From Streptomyces chilikensis (lineage in GTDB: Bacteria; Actinomycetota; Actinomycetes; Streptomycetales; Streptomycetaceae), in assembly GCF_001642695.1 (NCBI RefSeq), contig NZ_LWCC02000005.1, positions 2,586,826-2,632,465 of the forward strand: 45,640 nt of DNA, read 5' to 3'. Positions 29,393-38,798 of this stretch are shown in pieces (positions within the stretch are counted from its first letter, which is position 1; every line of letters begins with the position of its first letter). Below the pieces are notes generated by a model. It was given only the letters and a program-made list of their open reading frames with translations, was not told where the DNA came from and did no database searches. The translations under genes and the position numbers were made by a program.

Positions 29393-32275
29393 TTGTCCCC
29401 GACCAGCGAGACCGCGCAGGGCGGCCGCCGACTCGTCATCGTCGAGTCGCCTGCCAAGGCGAAGACGATCAAGGGCTACCTTGGCCCTGGCTACACCGTC
29501 GAGGCGAGCGTCGGGCACATCCGCGACCTTCCCAACGGCGCCGCGGAGGTGCCCGAGAAGTACACCGGTGAGGTCCGACGCCTCGGCGTGGACGTCGAAC
29601 ACGACTTCCAGCCCGTCTACGTGGTCAACGCCGACAAGAAGGCACAGGTCAAGAAGCTCAAGGACCTCCTGCGGGAGTCCGACGAACTCTTCCTCGCCAC
29701 CGATGAGGACCGCGAGGGCGAGGCCATCGCCTGGCACCTCCAAGAGGTGCTCAAGCCCAAGGTCCCGGTCAAGCGGATGGTCTTCCACGAGATCACCAAG
29801 GACGCCATCCAGCAGGCCGTGCGCAACCCGCGCGAGCTGAACAAGAAGCTGGTCGACGCCCAGGAGACCCGCCGGATCCTCGACCGCCTCTACGGCTACG
29901 AGGTCTCCCCCGTGCTGTGGAAGAAGGTCATGCCGCGCCTGTCGGCAGGGCGCGTCCAGTCCGTGGCGACCCGCCTGGTGGTCGAGCGTGAACGGGAGCG
30001 CATCGCCTTCCGCTCCGCCGAGTACTGGGACCTCACCGGCACGTTCTCGCAGGCCTCCGGCTCCGCCGGGTCCGGGGACCCGTCCGATCCGTCGTCCCTG
30101 GTCGCCCGGCTCGCCTCGGTCGACGGCGTGCGCGTCGCCCAGGGCCGTGACTTCGACTCGCTCGGCCGGGCCCGGACCGCCAACGTCCTCCACCTCGACG
30201 AGGCGAACGCCCGGGCCCTGGCCGCGGCGCTGGAGAACACGACGTTCCAGGTCCGCTCGGTCGAGTCCAAGCCGTACCGCCGCTCGCCGTACGCGCCCTT
30301 CCGGACGACGACGCTGCAGCAGGAGGCCAGCCGCAAGCTGGGCTTCGGCGCCAAGGTGACCATGCAGGTGGCCCAGAAGCTGTACGAGAACGGCTTCATC
30401 ACCTACATGCGTACCGACTCCACGACCCTGTCGGAGACGGCGGTCGCCGCCGCCCGGGCGCAGGTCACCCAGCTCTACGGCGCCTCCTACCTCCCGGACA
30501 AGCCGCGCACCTACGCCGGCAAGGTCAAGAACGCGCAGGAGGCGCACGAGGCCATCCGCCCCTCGGGCGACCGCTTCCGCACCCCCGCCGAAACCGGTCT
30601 CACCGGCGACCAGTTCAGGCTCTACGAGCTGATCTGGAAGCGCACGGTCGCCTCGCAGATGAAGGACGCGACCGGCAACTCGGTCACCGTGCGGATCGGC
30701 GGCACCGCCTCCGACGGCCGGAACGCCGAGTTCAGCGCCTCCGGCAAGACGATCACCTTCCACGGCTTCATGAAGGCCTACGTGGAGGGCACGGACGACC
30801 CCAACGCCGAGCTCGACGACCGTGAGCGCCGGCTGCCGCAGGTCTCCGAGGGCGACCCGCTCTCCGCCGAGGAGATCACCGCCGACGGCCACTCCACCAA
30901 GCCGCCGGCCCGCTACACCGAGGCCTCGCTGGTCAAGGAGCTGGAGGAGCGGGAGATCGGCCGCCCGTCGACCTACGCGTCGATCATCGGCACCATCCTC
31001 GACCGCGGTTACGTCTTCAAGAAGGGCACGGCCCTGGTGCCGTCCTTCCTGTCCTTCGCCGTGGTCAACCTGCTGGAGAAGCACTTCGGCCGACTGGTCG
31101 ACTACGACTTCACCGCCCGGATGGAGGACGACCTCGACCGCATCGCCCGCGGCGAGGCGGAGGCGGTGCCGTGGCTGCGGCGCTTCTACTTCGGCGAGAC
31201 CGGCCCGATGACCGGCGAGAGCGCCGCCGCCGACGCGGGCAACGGCGACGGCGACCACCTCGGCGGCCTCAAGGAACTGGTCACCGACCTCGGCGCCATC
31301 GACGCCCGCGAGGTGTCCTCGTTCCCGGTCGCCGACGGCATCGTCCTGCGGGTCGGCAAGTACGGCCCGTACGTGGAGCGCGGTGAGAAGGACACGGAGG
31401 GTTACCAGAGCGCCGACGTGCCCCCGGACATGGCGCCCGACGAGCTGACCGTCGAGAAGGCGGAGGAACTGCTCGCCCAGCCGCGCGGCGGCCGCGAGCT
31501 CGGAACCGACCCCGGGTCCGGACACACCATCGTCGCCAAGGCCGGGCGTTACGGCCCGTACGTCACCGAGGTACTTCCCGAGGGCACCCCGAAGACCGGC
31601 AAGAACGCGGTCAAGCCGCGCACCGCCTCGCTCTTCAAGACGATGTCCCTGGACACCGTCACCCTGGAGGACGCGCTCAAGCTGATGTCCCTGCCCCGCG
31701 TGGTCGGCAACGACGCGGAGGGCGTGGAGATCACCGCGCAGAACGGCCGCTACGGCCCGTACCTGAAGAAGGGCACGGACTCGCGGTCCCTCCAGTCGGA
31801 GGAACAGCTCTTCACCATCACGCTGGAGGAGGCGCTGGCGATCTACGCCCAGCCCAAGCAGCGCGGCCGGGCTGCGGCCAAGCCGCCGCTGAAGGAACTG
31901 GGCGACGACCCGACCAGCGGCAGGCCGGTGGTGGTCAAGGACGGCCGCTTCGGCCCGTACGTCACGGACGGCGAGACCAACGCGACGCTGCGGTCCACCG
32001 ACACGGTCGAGGGGATCACCCCCGAGCGCGGATTCGAGCTGCTCGCCGAGAAGCGGGCCAAGGGCCCGGCCAAGAAGACGGCGAAGAAGACGACGGCGAA
32101 GAAGACCACGGCCAAGAAGACCGCCACCAAGTCGACCGCCACCAAGGCGGCGGCCAAGAAGACGGCGGCCAAGACCGCCGCGAAGAAGACGGCGGCCAAG
32201 GCGACGACGGCGAAGAGGACCGCGGCGTCGTCGGCCGCCAAGAAGACCGCGGCAGAGCCGCCCGCCGAGGACTGA
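29393..32275 (+). CDS. topA: DNA topoisomerase I
   Basis: A 960-residue type IA topoisomerase that relaxes negatively supercoiled DNA. The Toprim domain starts [22 protein letters not shown], and [13 protein letters not shown] binds magnesium. The catalytic tyrosine is Tyr338 in [14 protein letters not shown], and RPSTYASII follows. There are no zinc fingers. Instead, four C-terminal repeats of the form [15 protein letters not shown] are followed by a Lys/Ala/Thr tail of about 60 residues that confers processivity in actinobacterial TopA. The TTG start is favoured by similarity to other streptomycete TopA and by GGAGAG upstream; the frame is open 32 codons further. Confidence 0.97.
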   Translation: MSPTSETAQGGRRLVIVESPAKAKTIKGYLGPGYTVEASVGHIRDLPNGAAEVPEKYTGEVRRLGVDVEHDFQPVYVVNADKKAQVKKLKDLLRESDELFLATDEDREGEAIAWHLQEVLKPKVPVKRMVFHEITKDAIQQAVRNPRELNKKLVDAQETRRILDRLYGYEVSPVLWKKVMPRLSAGRVQSVATRLVVERERERIAFRSAEYWDLTGTFSQASGSAGSGDPSDPSSLVARLASVDGVRVAQGRDFDSLGRARTANVLHLDEANARALAAALENTTFQVRSVESKPYRRSPYAPFRTTTLQQEASRKLGFGAKVTMQVAQKLYENGFITYMRTDSTTLSETAVAAARAQVTQLYGASYLPDKPRTYAGKVKNAQEAHEAIRPSGDRFRTPAETGLTGDQFRLYELIWKRTVASQMKDATGNSVTVRIGGTASDGRNAEFSASGKTITFHGFMKAYVEGTDDPNAELDDRERRLPQVSEGDPLSAEEITADGHSTKPPARYTEASLVKELEEREIGRPSTYASIIGTILDRGYVFKKGTALVPSFLSFAVVNLLEKHFGRLVDYDFTARMEDDLDRIARGEAEAVPWLRRFYFGETGPMTGESAAADAGNGDGDHLGGLKELVTDLGAIDAREVSSFPVADGIVLRVGKYGPYVERGEKDTEGYQSADVPPDMAPDELTVEKAEELLAQPRGGRELGTDPGSGHTIVAKAGRYGPYVTEVLPEGTPKTGKNAVKPRTASLFKTMSLDTVTLEDALKLMSLPRVVGNDAEGVEITAQNGRYGPYLKKGTDSRSLQSEEQLFTITLEEALAIYAQPKQRGRAAAKPPLKELGDDPTSGRPVVVKDGRFGPYVTDGETNATLRSTDTVEGITPERGFELLAEKRAKGPAKKTAKKTTAKKTTAKKTATKSTATKAAAKKTAAKTAAKKTAAKATTAKRTAASSAAKKTAAEPPAED

Positions 32276-32376
32276 CCGGCGCGGGACCGGGAATCGAGGG
32301 AACTGGGCACACGGCGCAGCGCCGTCGGCCCACCCACGCGATCGAACCCCGGACCCGACCCGACCATGCCGGCCCG

Positions 32377-32430
32377 GGGCCCGGCCCCCGAACGCCTGCG
32401 CAGCTGTGCACGCGTTCGGAGGCCGGGCCC
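32377..32430 (+). terminator. Strong terminator after topA
   Basis: A 19-bp stem with one C-A mismatch (32377-32395 with 32412-32430) and a 16-base loop. It lies about 100 bases after the topA stop and ends 32 bases before the MFS-tmk gene. Confidence 0.82.
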
Positions 32431-32450
32431 GTGGCGTCGGCGCGTCCCGA

Positions 32451-32456
32451 TAGGCT
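32451..32456 (+). promoter_or_regulatory. Leaderless-type -10 of the MFS-tmk gene
   Basis: TAGGCT fits TANNNT, ends 6 bases before the ATG, and no Shine-Dalgarno sequence is present between. This suggests a leaderless transcript starting directly after the topA terminator. Confidence 0.45.
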
Positions 32457-32462
32457 GAACGC

Positions 32463-35400
32463 ATGACGCGTGCCGAGCAGACAACGGCCCACTCCCCGGT
32501 TCCCGACGATGCGCTGGTCACAGATTCCCGCGAACGCGCCGTCCGGTCCCTGCTGGGCCGACCGCAGCTGAAGCGGCTGTGGAGCGCCCACCTCGTCTCC
32601 GGAACCGGTGACCTCTTGGCCCTGCTGGTGCTGGTGCTGCTGGCACTCCAGGCCGCGGTCGCCGAGACCGCCTTCGGCGGCGGTTACCGCGGCGCGGCCC
32701 TGACGGTCGCCTGCGTGCTGGGCGCACGCGCTCTTTCCACCTTGCTCTTCGGCGCCGTGCTGCTGGGCCCGCTCACCTCGCTCACCTCGGCCGAGGGACC
32801 GCTGGACCGGCGCTGGACCATGGTCGGCGCCGACGGCTTCCGCCTGGTGCTGCTGATCCTGGCCCCGCTGTGGATCGACTGGACCCCGGGCAGCGCGGTC
32901 GCCGTGCTGCTGGTGACGGTCTTCCTGACCGGTGTCGCCGAACGGCTCTGGACGATCTGCCGCGCCTCCGCCGCGCCCGCGCTGCTGCCGCCCCCGCCTC
33001 CGGAGGGCGCCAGCATCCGGCCGCTGCCCGACCACCTCGACGCCCTGCGCCGCCTCTCGCTGCGCACCACCGTCGGCGCCCTGCCGCTGGCTGCGGCCGT
33101 GCTGGTGGTGGCGACCCTGATCAGCAACCTGCTCGGCGCGGGCGTCGACTGGTTCACCGGACACCAGGCCGCGCTCGCCTCGTACGTCGCGGCCGGCCTG
33201 TTCGCCGCCTCCGCAGCCCTCCTGGTCCAGCTGCGGCTTCCCTCGACGCGCACCCCGCGCGCCCGTTCGCCGCTGGAGGGCCTGCGCCGCCCGCGCACCG
33301 GTTCCGGCGCCGACAAGGGCCGTACCGGCGCGATCCCGCTGCTGGTCGTCGCCTGCTCCTCGGTCGCCGCCGCGATCGCCGCGGCCGTCGCCGTCGCCGT
33401 GCTGCACGCCAAGGACCTCGGGGGCGGCCCGGTCGCCTTCGGTCTGCTGGTGCTCGCCCTGACCGGAGGCACGGTGGCCGGAGTGCGCCTGGCCCCCAAG
33501 GTGCTGCGCGCGCTCTCCCGCCGCCGCCTGCTGGCCCTCGCCCTGACCTTCAGCGGTGTCGCCCTGCTGGTCACCGGCCTGGTGCCGGACATGGCGACCA
33601 TGCTGCTGACCGCCGCCCTCGCGGGTGTCGGCGCGGGCGTCGCCGCCAACACCGGGCACGCCCTCCTCGACCAGGAGGCCGAGGAGTACCGCCGTCCCCG
33701 GCTCACCGACCACCTGCACGCCGTGGTCCGCGCCGTGATCGGCCTGGCCGCGGTCGCCGCCCCCCTCCTGGCCGCCGCGATCGGCCCGCACCGCCTGGAG
33801 AGCGGCAAGTTCGTCTTCGCCCACGGAGGCGCCGCCTTCGTGCTGATGCTGGTCGGCGCGCTGCTGCTGCCGGTGGCCGCGCTGGTCCTGGCCAAGACCG
33901 ACGACCGGTCCGGTGTGCCGCTGCGGCATGACCTCCGTGACGCCGTCCGTGGTGACGAGCCCGCCGCCGCGCCCGCGGTGAACGGTTTCTTCATCGCCCT
34001 GGAGGGCGGCGACGGAGCCGGCAAGTCCACCCAGGCCGAGGCGCTCGCCGAATGGATCCGTGCCAAGGGCCACGAGGTGGTGCTCACCCGCGAGCCGGGC
34101 GCCACCCCGGTCGGCAAGCGGCTGCGCTCGATCCTGCTGGACGTCTCCAGCGCGGGTCTCTCGCACCGCGCCGAGGCGCTGCTGTACGCCGCCGACCGCG
34201 CCGAGCACGTCGACACCGTGGTCCGTCCCGCGCTCGAGCGCGGCGCCGTGGTGATCTCCGACCGCTACATCGACTCGTCCGTCGCCTACCAGGGCGCCGG
34301 ACGCGACCTGTCGCCCGCCGAGGTCGCCCGCATCTCCCGCTGGGCCACCAACGGACTGGTTCCGCACCTGACCGTGCTGCTGGACGTCTCCCCGGAGACC
34401 GCCCGCGAACGGTTCACCGAGGCCCCCGACCGGCTGGAGTCCGAGCCCGCCGAGTTCCACGCCCGGGTGCGGTCCGGCTTCCTCACGCTGGCCGCCGGAG
34501 ACCCGGGCCGCTACCTGGTCGTCGACGCCGGACAGGAGCCGGAGGCCGTGACCACGGTCGTCCGGCACCGCCTCGACCAGATGCTGCCGCTCTCCGAGGC
34601 CGAGCTGAAGGCCCGCGAGGAGGCCCGCCGCAAGGCCGAGGAGGAGGCGCGGCGCCGCGCCGAGGAGGAGGCCGCCCGCAAGGCCGAGGAGGAGCGGCTG
34701 GAGCGGGAGCGCCAGGAGGAGCTCGCCCGGCTGCGCGCCGAGGAGGAGGAGCGCCAGCGCCGCGAACTGGAGGAGGCGCAGCGCCGGGAGGCCGAGCGGC
34801 AGGCCGAGGAGGCGCGTCGCCGGGAGGCCGAGGCGCGTCGCAAGGCCGAGGAGGAACGGGCCAGGCTGCTCGCCGAGGAGCAGGCCCGCGCCGCCGAGGA
34901 GGCTCGCCGCCGCGAGGAGGAGGCCGAGCGCCGCAACCGCGAGGCGGAGCAGGCGCGCCTGCGCGCCGAGGCCGAGGCGAAGCGGCTGGAGAAGCAGCGG
35001 CAGGCCGAGGAGGCGCTGCTGCGCGCGGAGGAGGCCCGCCGCCTCGCGGAGGCCGCGGCGACGGCCGCGGACGCGGCGAAGACCTCGCGGACGATGCGGC
35101 TCACCAAGGACCCCGAGCCGGGTACGGACCGTGCCCCGGGCAGGGACCGGGGCCCGCAGGCCCGCGTGGACCTGTCGAAGCCGGCGGACGACGAGGCGCT
35201 GACCGTGCCGACGCCGGTGGTGTCCCCGCAGGAGGAGACGGCGGTGATCCCGCGGGTCGCCGAGACCGACGCGACGATGGAGATCCCGCAGGTGTCGCAG
35301 CCGGCCGACGAGACGGCGGTGCTGCCGCGGATCGACCTGGCCGACGGGGACGCGACGCGGGAACTCCCGCAGGTGGGCGCGGAGGGCGGGCCCAGGGACG

Positions 35401-35528
35401 GACGGCAGCGTCCGGACTGGGCGCAGGAGACGCCGCTGGACGACTTTCCCAGCCTCGCCGACGAACTCCTCGGCCCTTACGGCGAGGGCGACGACGGCGA
35501 CGGCAAGGGCCGCCGGGGTCGCCGCTGA
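32463..35528 (+). CDS. tmk: MFS-like membrane domain fused to thymidylate kinase
   Basis: A 1021-residue fusion. Residues about 30-480 form a membrane domain with about 12 hydrophobic helices resembling the major facilitator superfamily. Residues about 507-710 are a complete thymidylate kinase, which makes dTDP from dTMP: P-loop [16 protein letters not shown](Y) motif [15 protein letters not shown], and [12 protein letters not shown]. Residues about 712-870 are an almost pure Glu/Arg/Ala/Lys heptad region, a long single helix or coiled coil. A tail of about 150 residues has repeated [25 protein letters not shown] and DATRELPQV motifs. No other tmk is in the window, so this is probably the essential kinase, held at the membrane. 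The fusion is known in streptomycetes. What the transporter part carries is unknown. Confidence 0.93.
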   Translation: MTRAEQTTAHSPVPDDALVTDSRERAVRSLLGRPQLKRLWSAHLVSGTGDLLALLVLVLLALQAAVAETAFGGGYRGAALTVACVLGARALSTLLFGAVLLGPLTSLTSAEGPLDRRWTMVGADGFRLVLLILAPLWIDWTPGSAVAVLLVTVFLTGVAERLWTICRASAAPALLPPPPPEGASIRPLPDHLDALRRLSLRTTVGALPLAAAVLVVATLISNLLGAGVDWFTGHQAALASYVAAGLFAASAALLVQLRLPSTRTPRARSPLEGLRRPRTGSGADKGRTGAIPLLVVACSSVAAAIAAAVAVAVLHAKDLGGGPVAFGLLVLALTGGTVAGVRLAPKVLRALSRRRLLALALTFSGVALLVTGLVPDMATMLLTAALAGVGAGVAANTGHALLDQEAEEYRRPRLTDHLHAVVRAVIGLAAVAAPLLAAAIGPHRLESGKFVFAHGGAAFVLMLVGALLLPVAALVLAKTDDRSGVPLRHDLRDAVRGDEPAAAPAVNGFFIALEGGDGAGKSTQAEALAEWIRAKGHEVVLTREPGATPVGKRLRSILLDVSSAGLSHRAEALLYAADRAEHVDTVVRPALERGAVVISDRYIDSSVAYQGAGRDLSPAEVARISRWATNGLVPHLTVLLDVSPETARERFTEAPDRLESEPAEFHARVRSGFLTLAAGDPGRYLVVDAGQEPEAVTTVVRHRLDQMLPLSEAELKAREEARRKAEEEARRRAEEEAARKAEEERLERERQEELARLRAEEEERQRRELEEAQRREAERQAEEARRREAEARRKAEEERARLLAEEQARAAEEARRREEEAERRNREAEQARLRAEAEAKRLEKQRQAEEALLRAEEARRLAEAAATAADAAKTSRTMRLTKDPEPGTDRAPGRDRGPQARVDLSKPADDEALTVPTPVVSPQEETAVIPRVAETDATMEIPQVSQPADETAVLPRIDLADGDATRELPQVGAEGGPRDGRQRPDWAQETPLDDFPSLADELLGPYGEGDDGDGKGRRGRR

Positions 35529-35538
35529 CGTCGGGGAC

Positions 35539-35577
35539 GCCGCCTCGCCCGGCCGGGGAACGCCCGGGTGAGGCGGC
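35539..35577 (+). terminator. Terminator after the MFS-tmk gene
   Basis: GCCGCCTCGCCCGG pairs with CCGGGTGAGGCGGC, 14 bp including one G-U pair, with an 11-base loop, 11 bases after the stop codon. Confidence 0.75.
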
Positions 35578-35676
35578 TCGCCGCAAGGACGCGGCCCCGC
35601 CGCCGGTCCCCGCTGTCCGAGCCGGCCCGCACAATGGAGGGCGGCGGCGGTACGACGTGAACGAAAGGCGGTGCCC

Positions 35677-36882
35677 ATGGCCGTGTGGGACGACCTGGTG
35701 GGCCAGGAACGGGTCATCGCCGAGCTGGACGCCGCGGCCCGCGACGCCGACGCCCTCGTCACCGCCGCGGACGAGGGCGCTCCGTCCCCGGCCGCGTCCA
35801 GGATGACGCACGCCTGGCTGTTCACCGGACCTCCCGGCGCCGGCCGTGAGGCCGCCGCCCGCGCCTTCGCCGCCGCACTGCAGTGCGTGAGCCCGGACCG
35901 CGCCCTCGGCGGAGCCCCCGGCTGCGGCTTCTGCGACGGCTGCCACACGGCGTTGATCGGCACCCACGCGGACGTGTCCACCGTGGCCGCGACCGGCTCC
36001 CAGATCCTGGCCGAGGACATGCGCGACACGGTCCGCAAGTCGTACACCGCCCCGGCCGGCGGCCGCTGGCAGATCATCCTCGTCGAGGACGCCGAGCGGC
36101 TGAACGAGAAGTCGGCCAACGCCGTCCTCAAGGCGGTGGAGGAACCCGCCACCCGTACCGTCTGGCTGCTCTGCGCGCCCTCCGTGGACGACGTGCTGCC
36201 GACCATCCGCTCCCGCTGTCGCCTGCTGACCCTGCGCACCCCGCCGGTCGAGGCCGTCGCGGACCTGCTGATCCGTCGTGACGGCATCGAGCCGGAGGCC
36301 GCCCACGCGGTGGCCCGGGCCACGCAGGGCCATGTCGACCGCGCCCGCCGGCTGGCCGTCGACCCGGCGGCCCGGGAGCGCCGTGCCGCCGTGCTCAGGC
36401 TTCCGACGAGGGTGGGCGACGTGGGCGGAGCGCTGCGCGCGGCGCAGGAACTGGTGGACGCGGCGGCCGCCGACGCCAAGGCACTGGCCGAGGAGCTGGA
36501 CGTCAGGGAGAGCGAGGAGCTGAAGGCGGCGCTGGGCGCGTCCCAGGGCGGCCGGCTCCCCCGCGGTACGGCCGGCGTGATGAAGGATCTCGAGGACAAG
36601 CAGAAGCGCCGCCGCTCCCGCACCCAGCGGGACAGCCTGGACCTGGCCCTGACCGACCTGACCAACTTCTACCGCGACGTCCTCGCCCTCCAGCTCGGCA
36701 CGCGCGTGGCGCTGGCCAACGTGGACGCCGAGGACGCCCTGCAGCGGCTGGCCCGGTCGGGCACGCCCGAGTCGACCCTGCGCCGGATAGAGGCGATCGC
36801 CGCCTGCGGGAAGGCCCTGGACCGCAACGTGCCCCCGCTGCTGGCCGTCGAGGCGATGACCATGGCGCTGCGTGACGGTTAG
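35677..36882 (+). CDS. holB: DNA polymerase III delta-prime subunit
   Basis: A 401-residue clamp-loader subunit. VWDDLVGQE begins the AAA+ domain. The Walker A equivalent is GPPGAGREAAARAFA, where the usual Lys-Thr is Arg-Glu, consistent with delta-prime not binding ATP. A zinc module is formed by PGCGFCDGCHTAL with an upstream cysteine. IILVEDAERLNEKSANAVLKAVEEP is the sensor/Walker B region. It works with DnaX and the delta subunit to load the beta clamp. The ATG at 35677 has AAAGGCGG at good spacing. The gene follows tmk, as in many bacteria. Confidence 0.95.
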   Translation: MAVWDDLVGQERVIAELDAAARDADALVTAADEGAPSPAASRMTHAWLFTGPPGAGREAAARAFAAALQCVSPDRALGGAPGCGFCDGCHTALIGTHADVSTVAATGSQILAEDMRDTVRKSYTAPAGGRWQIILVEDAERLNEKSANAVLKAVEEPATRTVWLLCAPSVDDVLPTIRSRCRLLTLRTPPVEAVADLLIRRDGIEPEAAHAVARATQGHVDRARRLAVDPAARERRAAVLRLPTRVGDVGGALRAAQELVDAAAADAKALAEELDVRESEELKAALGASQGGRLPRGTAGVMKDLEDKQKRRRSRTQRDSLDLALTDLTNFYRDVLALQLGTRVALANVDAEDALQRLARSGTPESTLRRIEAIAACGKALDRNVPPLLAVEAMTMALRDG

Positions 36883-36945
36883 CCCGTCCGGGGCACTTCC
36901 GTGGCACTGGGCGTGACCTTCGCTGCGGAGAGTTACGGTGGCGAG

Positions 36946-38541
36946 GTGGAGATCAGCCGCAGCCCCCGTCCCGCGTCCCGTTCCCGGCGGGTCGCGCGCC
37001 TCGTCGGCGCCGCGCTCACGGCCTCGGCGCTCCTGCTGACGGCGTGCGCAGCCGGGCAGGGGGCGGAGGGGGACGGCGGCGCCGGGCCGGCGCTCGCCGC
37101 GCTGCCCGGCGAGGTGGAGCCGGAGCTTGCCCGCTTCTACGCGCAGAAACCCGCCTGGCGTGCCTGCGGCGTGCCCGGTTTCCAGTGCGCGACCGTCCGC
37201 GCGCCGCTCGACTACGCGCGGCCGGAGTCCGGCGAGGTGCGGCTGGCGGTCGCGCGGGCGAAGGCCACCGGGCCGGGCAGCCGCCTGGGCTCGCTGCTGG
37301 TCAATCCCGGCGGTCCCGGCGGTTCCGCCGTCGACTACCTGCAGGGGTACGCGGCGGTGGGGTATCCCGCCGAGGTGCGGTCCCGGTACGACATGGTCGC
37401 CGTGGACCCGCGCGGCGTGGCGCGCAGCGAGCCGGTGACCTGTCTCGACGGGTCCCGCATGGACGAGTACACCAGCACCGACTTCACCCCCGACGGGAGC
37501 GCGGAGGCGGAATCGCTGGTGCAGGCGTTCAAGTCGTTCGCCGAGGGCTGCGGCGGCCGTTCGGCGAAGCTGCTGCGCCACGTCTCCACGGTGGAGACGG
37601 CCCGTGACATGGACGTGGTGCGGGCGGTGCTCGGGGACGAGAAGCTGCACTACGTCGGCGCCTCGTACGGCACCTTCCTCGGCGCGACCTACGCCGGGCT
37701 GTTTCCGTCGAGGGTGGGCCGGCTGGTGCTGGACGGCGCGATGGACCCGTCGCTGCCCGCGCGCCGGCTGAACCTGGACCAGACGGCCGGGTTCGAGACC
37801 GCCTTCCAGGCCTTCGCCCGTGACTGCGTGCGGCAGCCCGACTGCCCGCTCGGCGGCCGGGGCGCGGGCGCCGACGAGGTGGCACGCGAGCTGAAGGCGT
37901 TCTTCGGCAGGCTGGACGCCGAGCCGATGAACGCGGACGACCCCGACGGGCGCGAGCTCACCGAGTCGTTGGCCACCATGGGGGTGATCGCCGCGATGTA
38001 CGACGAGGGCGCCTGGCCGCAGCTGAGGGAGGCGCTGGCCTCCGCCGTGCGACGCAAGGACGGTTCGCCGTTGCTGGCGCTCTCCGACAGTTACTACGAG
38101 CGCGACCCCGAGGGCGTGTACACCAATCTGATGTTCGCGAACGCGGCCGTGAACTGCCTGGATCTGCCCGGCGCCTTCGCCTCCCCGGACGAGGTGCGCG
38201 AGGCGCTGCCCGAGTTCGAGAAGGCGTCCCCGGTCTTCGGCGAAACCATGGCCTGGTCCGCTTTGAACTGCGCCTACTGGCCGGTGGCGCCGACCGGTGA
38301 GCCCCGTCGCATCGAGGCGGAGGGAGCCGCGCCCATCCTGGTCGTCGGCACCACCCGCGACCCCGCGACGCCCTACGGCTGGGCCGAGGCCCTGGCCGGT
38401 CAGCTCTCCTCCGGCCGCCTGCTCACCTATGAGGGTGACGGCCATACCGCCTACGGCCGCGGCAGCGACTGCGTCGACGCCGCGGTCAACACCTACCTGA
38501 TCGACGGCACGGTTCCCCCGGAGGGGAAGCGCTGCGTCTGA
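36946..38541 (+). CDS. Secreted TAP-type alpha/beta hydrolase lipoprotein
   Basis: A 531-residue protein of the Streptomyces tripeptidyl aminopeptidase (SlpD/SlpE/Tap) family. A basic N-terminus and hydrophobic stretch lead to the lipobox LTAC (Cys34), so it is probably anchored outside the membrane. The fold shows the oxyanion motif NPGGPGGS, the nucleophile GASYGT with Ser240, the acid in GTTRDPATPYG, and the histidine in GDGHTAYG. A TAP-like C-terminal domain is present. It should remove short peptides from the N-terminus of extracellular proteins. The start is uncertain: GTG at 36946 gives a compact signal peptide, whereas the frame opens at 36901. Confidence 0.9.
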   Translation: MEISRSPRPASRSRRVARLVGAALTASALLLTACAAGQGAEGDGGAGPALAALPGEVEPELARFYAQKPAWRACGVPGFQCATVRAPLDYARPESGEVRLAVARAKATGPGSRLGSLLVNPGGPGGSAVDYLQGYAAVGYPAEVRSRYDMVAVDPRGVARSEPVTCLDGSRMDEYTSTDFTPDGSAEAESLVQAFKSFAEGCGGRSAKLLRHVSTVETARDMDVVRAVLGDEKLHYVGASYGTFLGATYAGLFPSRVGRLVLDGAMDPSLPARRLNLDQTAGFETAFQAFARDCVRQPDCPLGGRGAGADEVARELKAFFGRLDAEPMNADDPDGRELTESLATMGVIAAMYDEGAWPQLREALASAVRRKDGSPLLALSDSYYERDPEGVYTNLMFANAAVNCLDLPGAFASPDEVREALPEFEKASPVFGETMAWSALNCAYWPVAPTGEPRRIEAEGAAPILVVGTTRDPATPYGWAEALAGQLSSGRLLTYEGDGHTAYGRGSDCVDAAVNTYLIDGTVPPEGKRCV

Positions 38542-38569
38542 CCGGCGGGAACGGCCACGTGATCGCTGG

Positions 38570-38599
38570 TTCGGAGCACCTCCGGAAACTGTGTAGACT
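38570..38599 (+). promoter_or_regulatory. Promoter of the tRNA-Thr gene
   Basis: TAGACT (38594-38599) is a good -10 about 40 bases before the mature tRNA. TTCGGA (38570-38575) is a weak -35 at 18 bp spacing. Confidence 0.5.
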
Positions 38600-38639
38600 T
38601 ACCGTCGTCGCGGATCGCACCATGGTGTGGTCGGCACGT

Positions 38640-38713
38640 GCCGCTTTAGCTCAGATGGCCAGAGCAACGCACTCGTAATGCGTAGGTCTCGGGTTCGAAT
38701 CCCGAAAGCGGCT
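38640..38713 (+). tRNA. tRNA-Thr (CGT)
   Basis: A complete cloverleaf: acceptor GCCGCTT/AAGCGGC, anticodon stem ACGCA/TGCGT around loop CTCGTAA (anticodon CGT at 38674-38676, reading ACG), T-arm CGGGTTCGAATCCCG, discriminator T. CCA is not encoded. The gene stands alone and shows no duplicated 3-prime end, so there is no sign of an integrated element. Confidence 0.98.
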
Positions 38714-38720
38714 CCGGTGG

Positions 38721-38757
38721 AACCCCGGTTCGGACACTGTCCGGGCCGGGGTTTTCG
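38721..38757 (+). terminator. Terminator of the tRNA-Thr gene
   Basis: AACCCCGG (38721-38728) pairs with CCGGGGTT (38746-38753) around an inner CGGAC/GTCCG stem and is followed by a short T-rich run, 7 bases after the tRNA. Confidence 0.85.
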
Positions 38758-38798
38758 GTTGTCGGCGGCAGCCGTTCCGGCACGGCGGCCTCGCGCCC

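Noticed and set aside
38640-38713. tRNA-Thr as an integration site of a mobile element
   Set aside because: No integrase gene and no duplicated tRNA 3-prime end nearby; the flanking genes are ordinary core genes.
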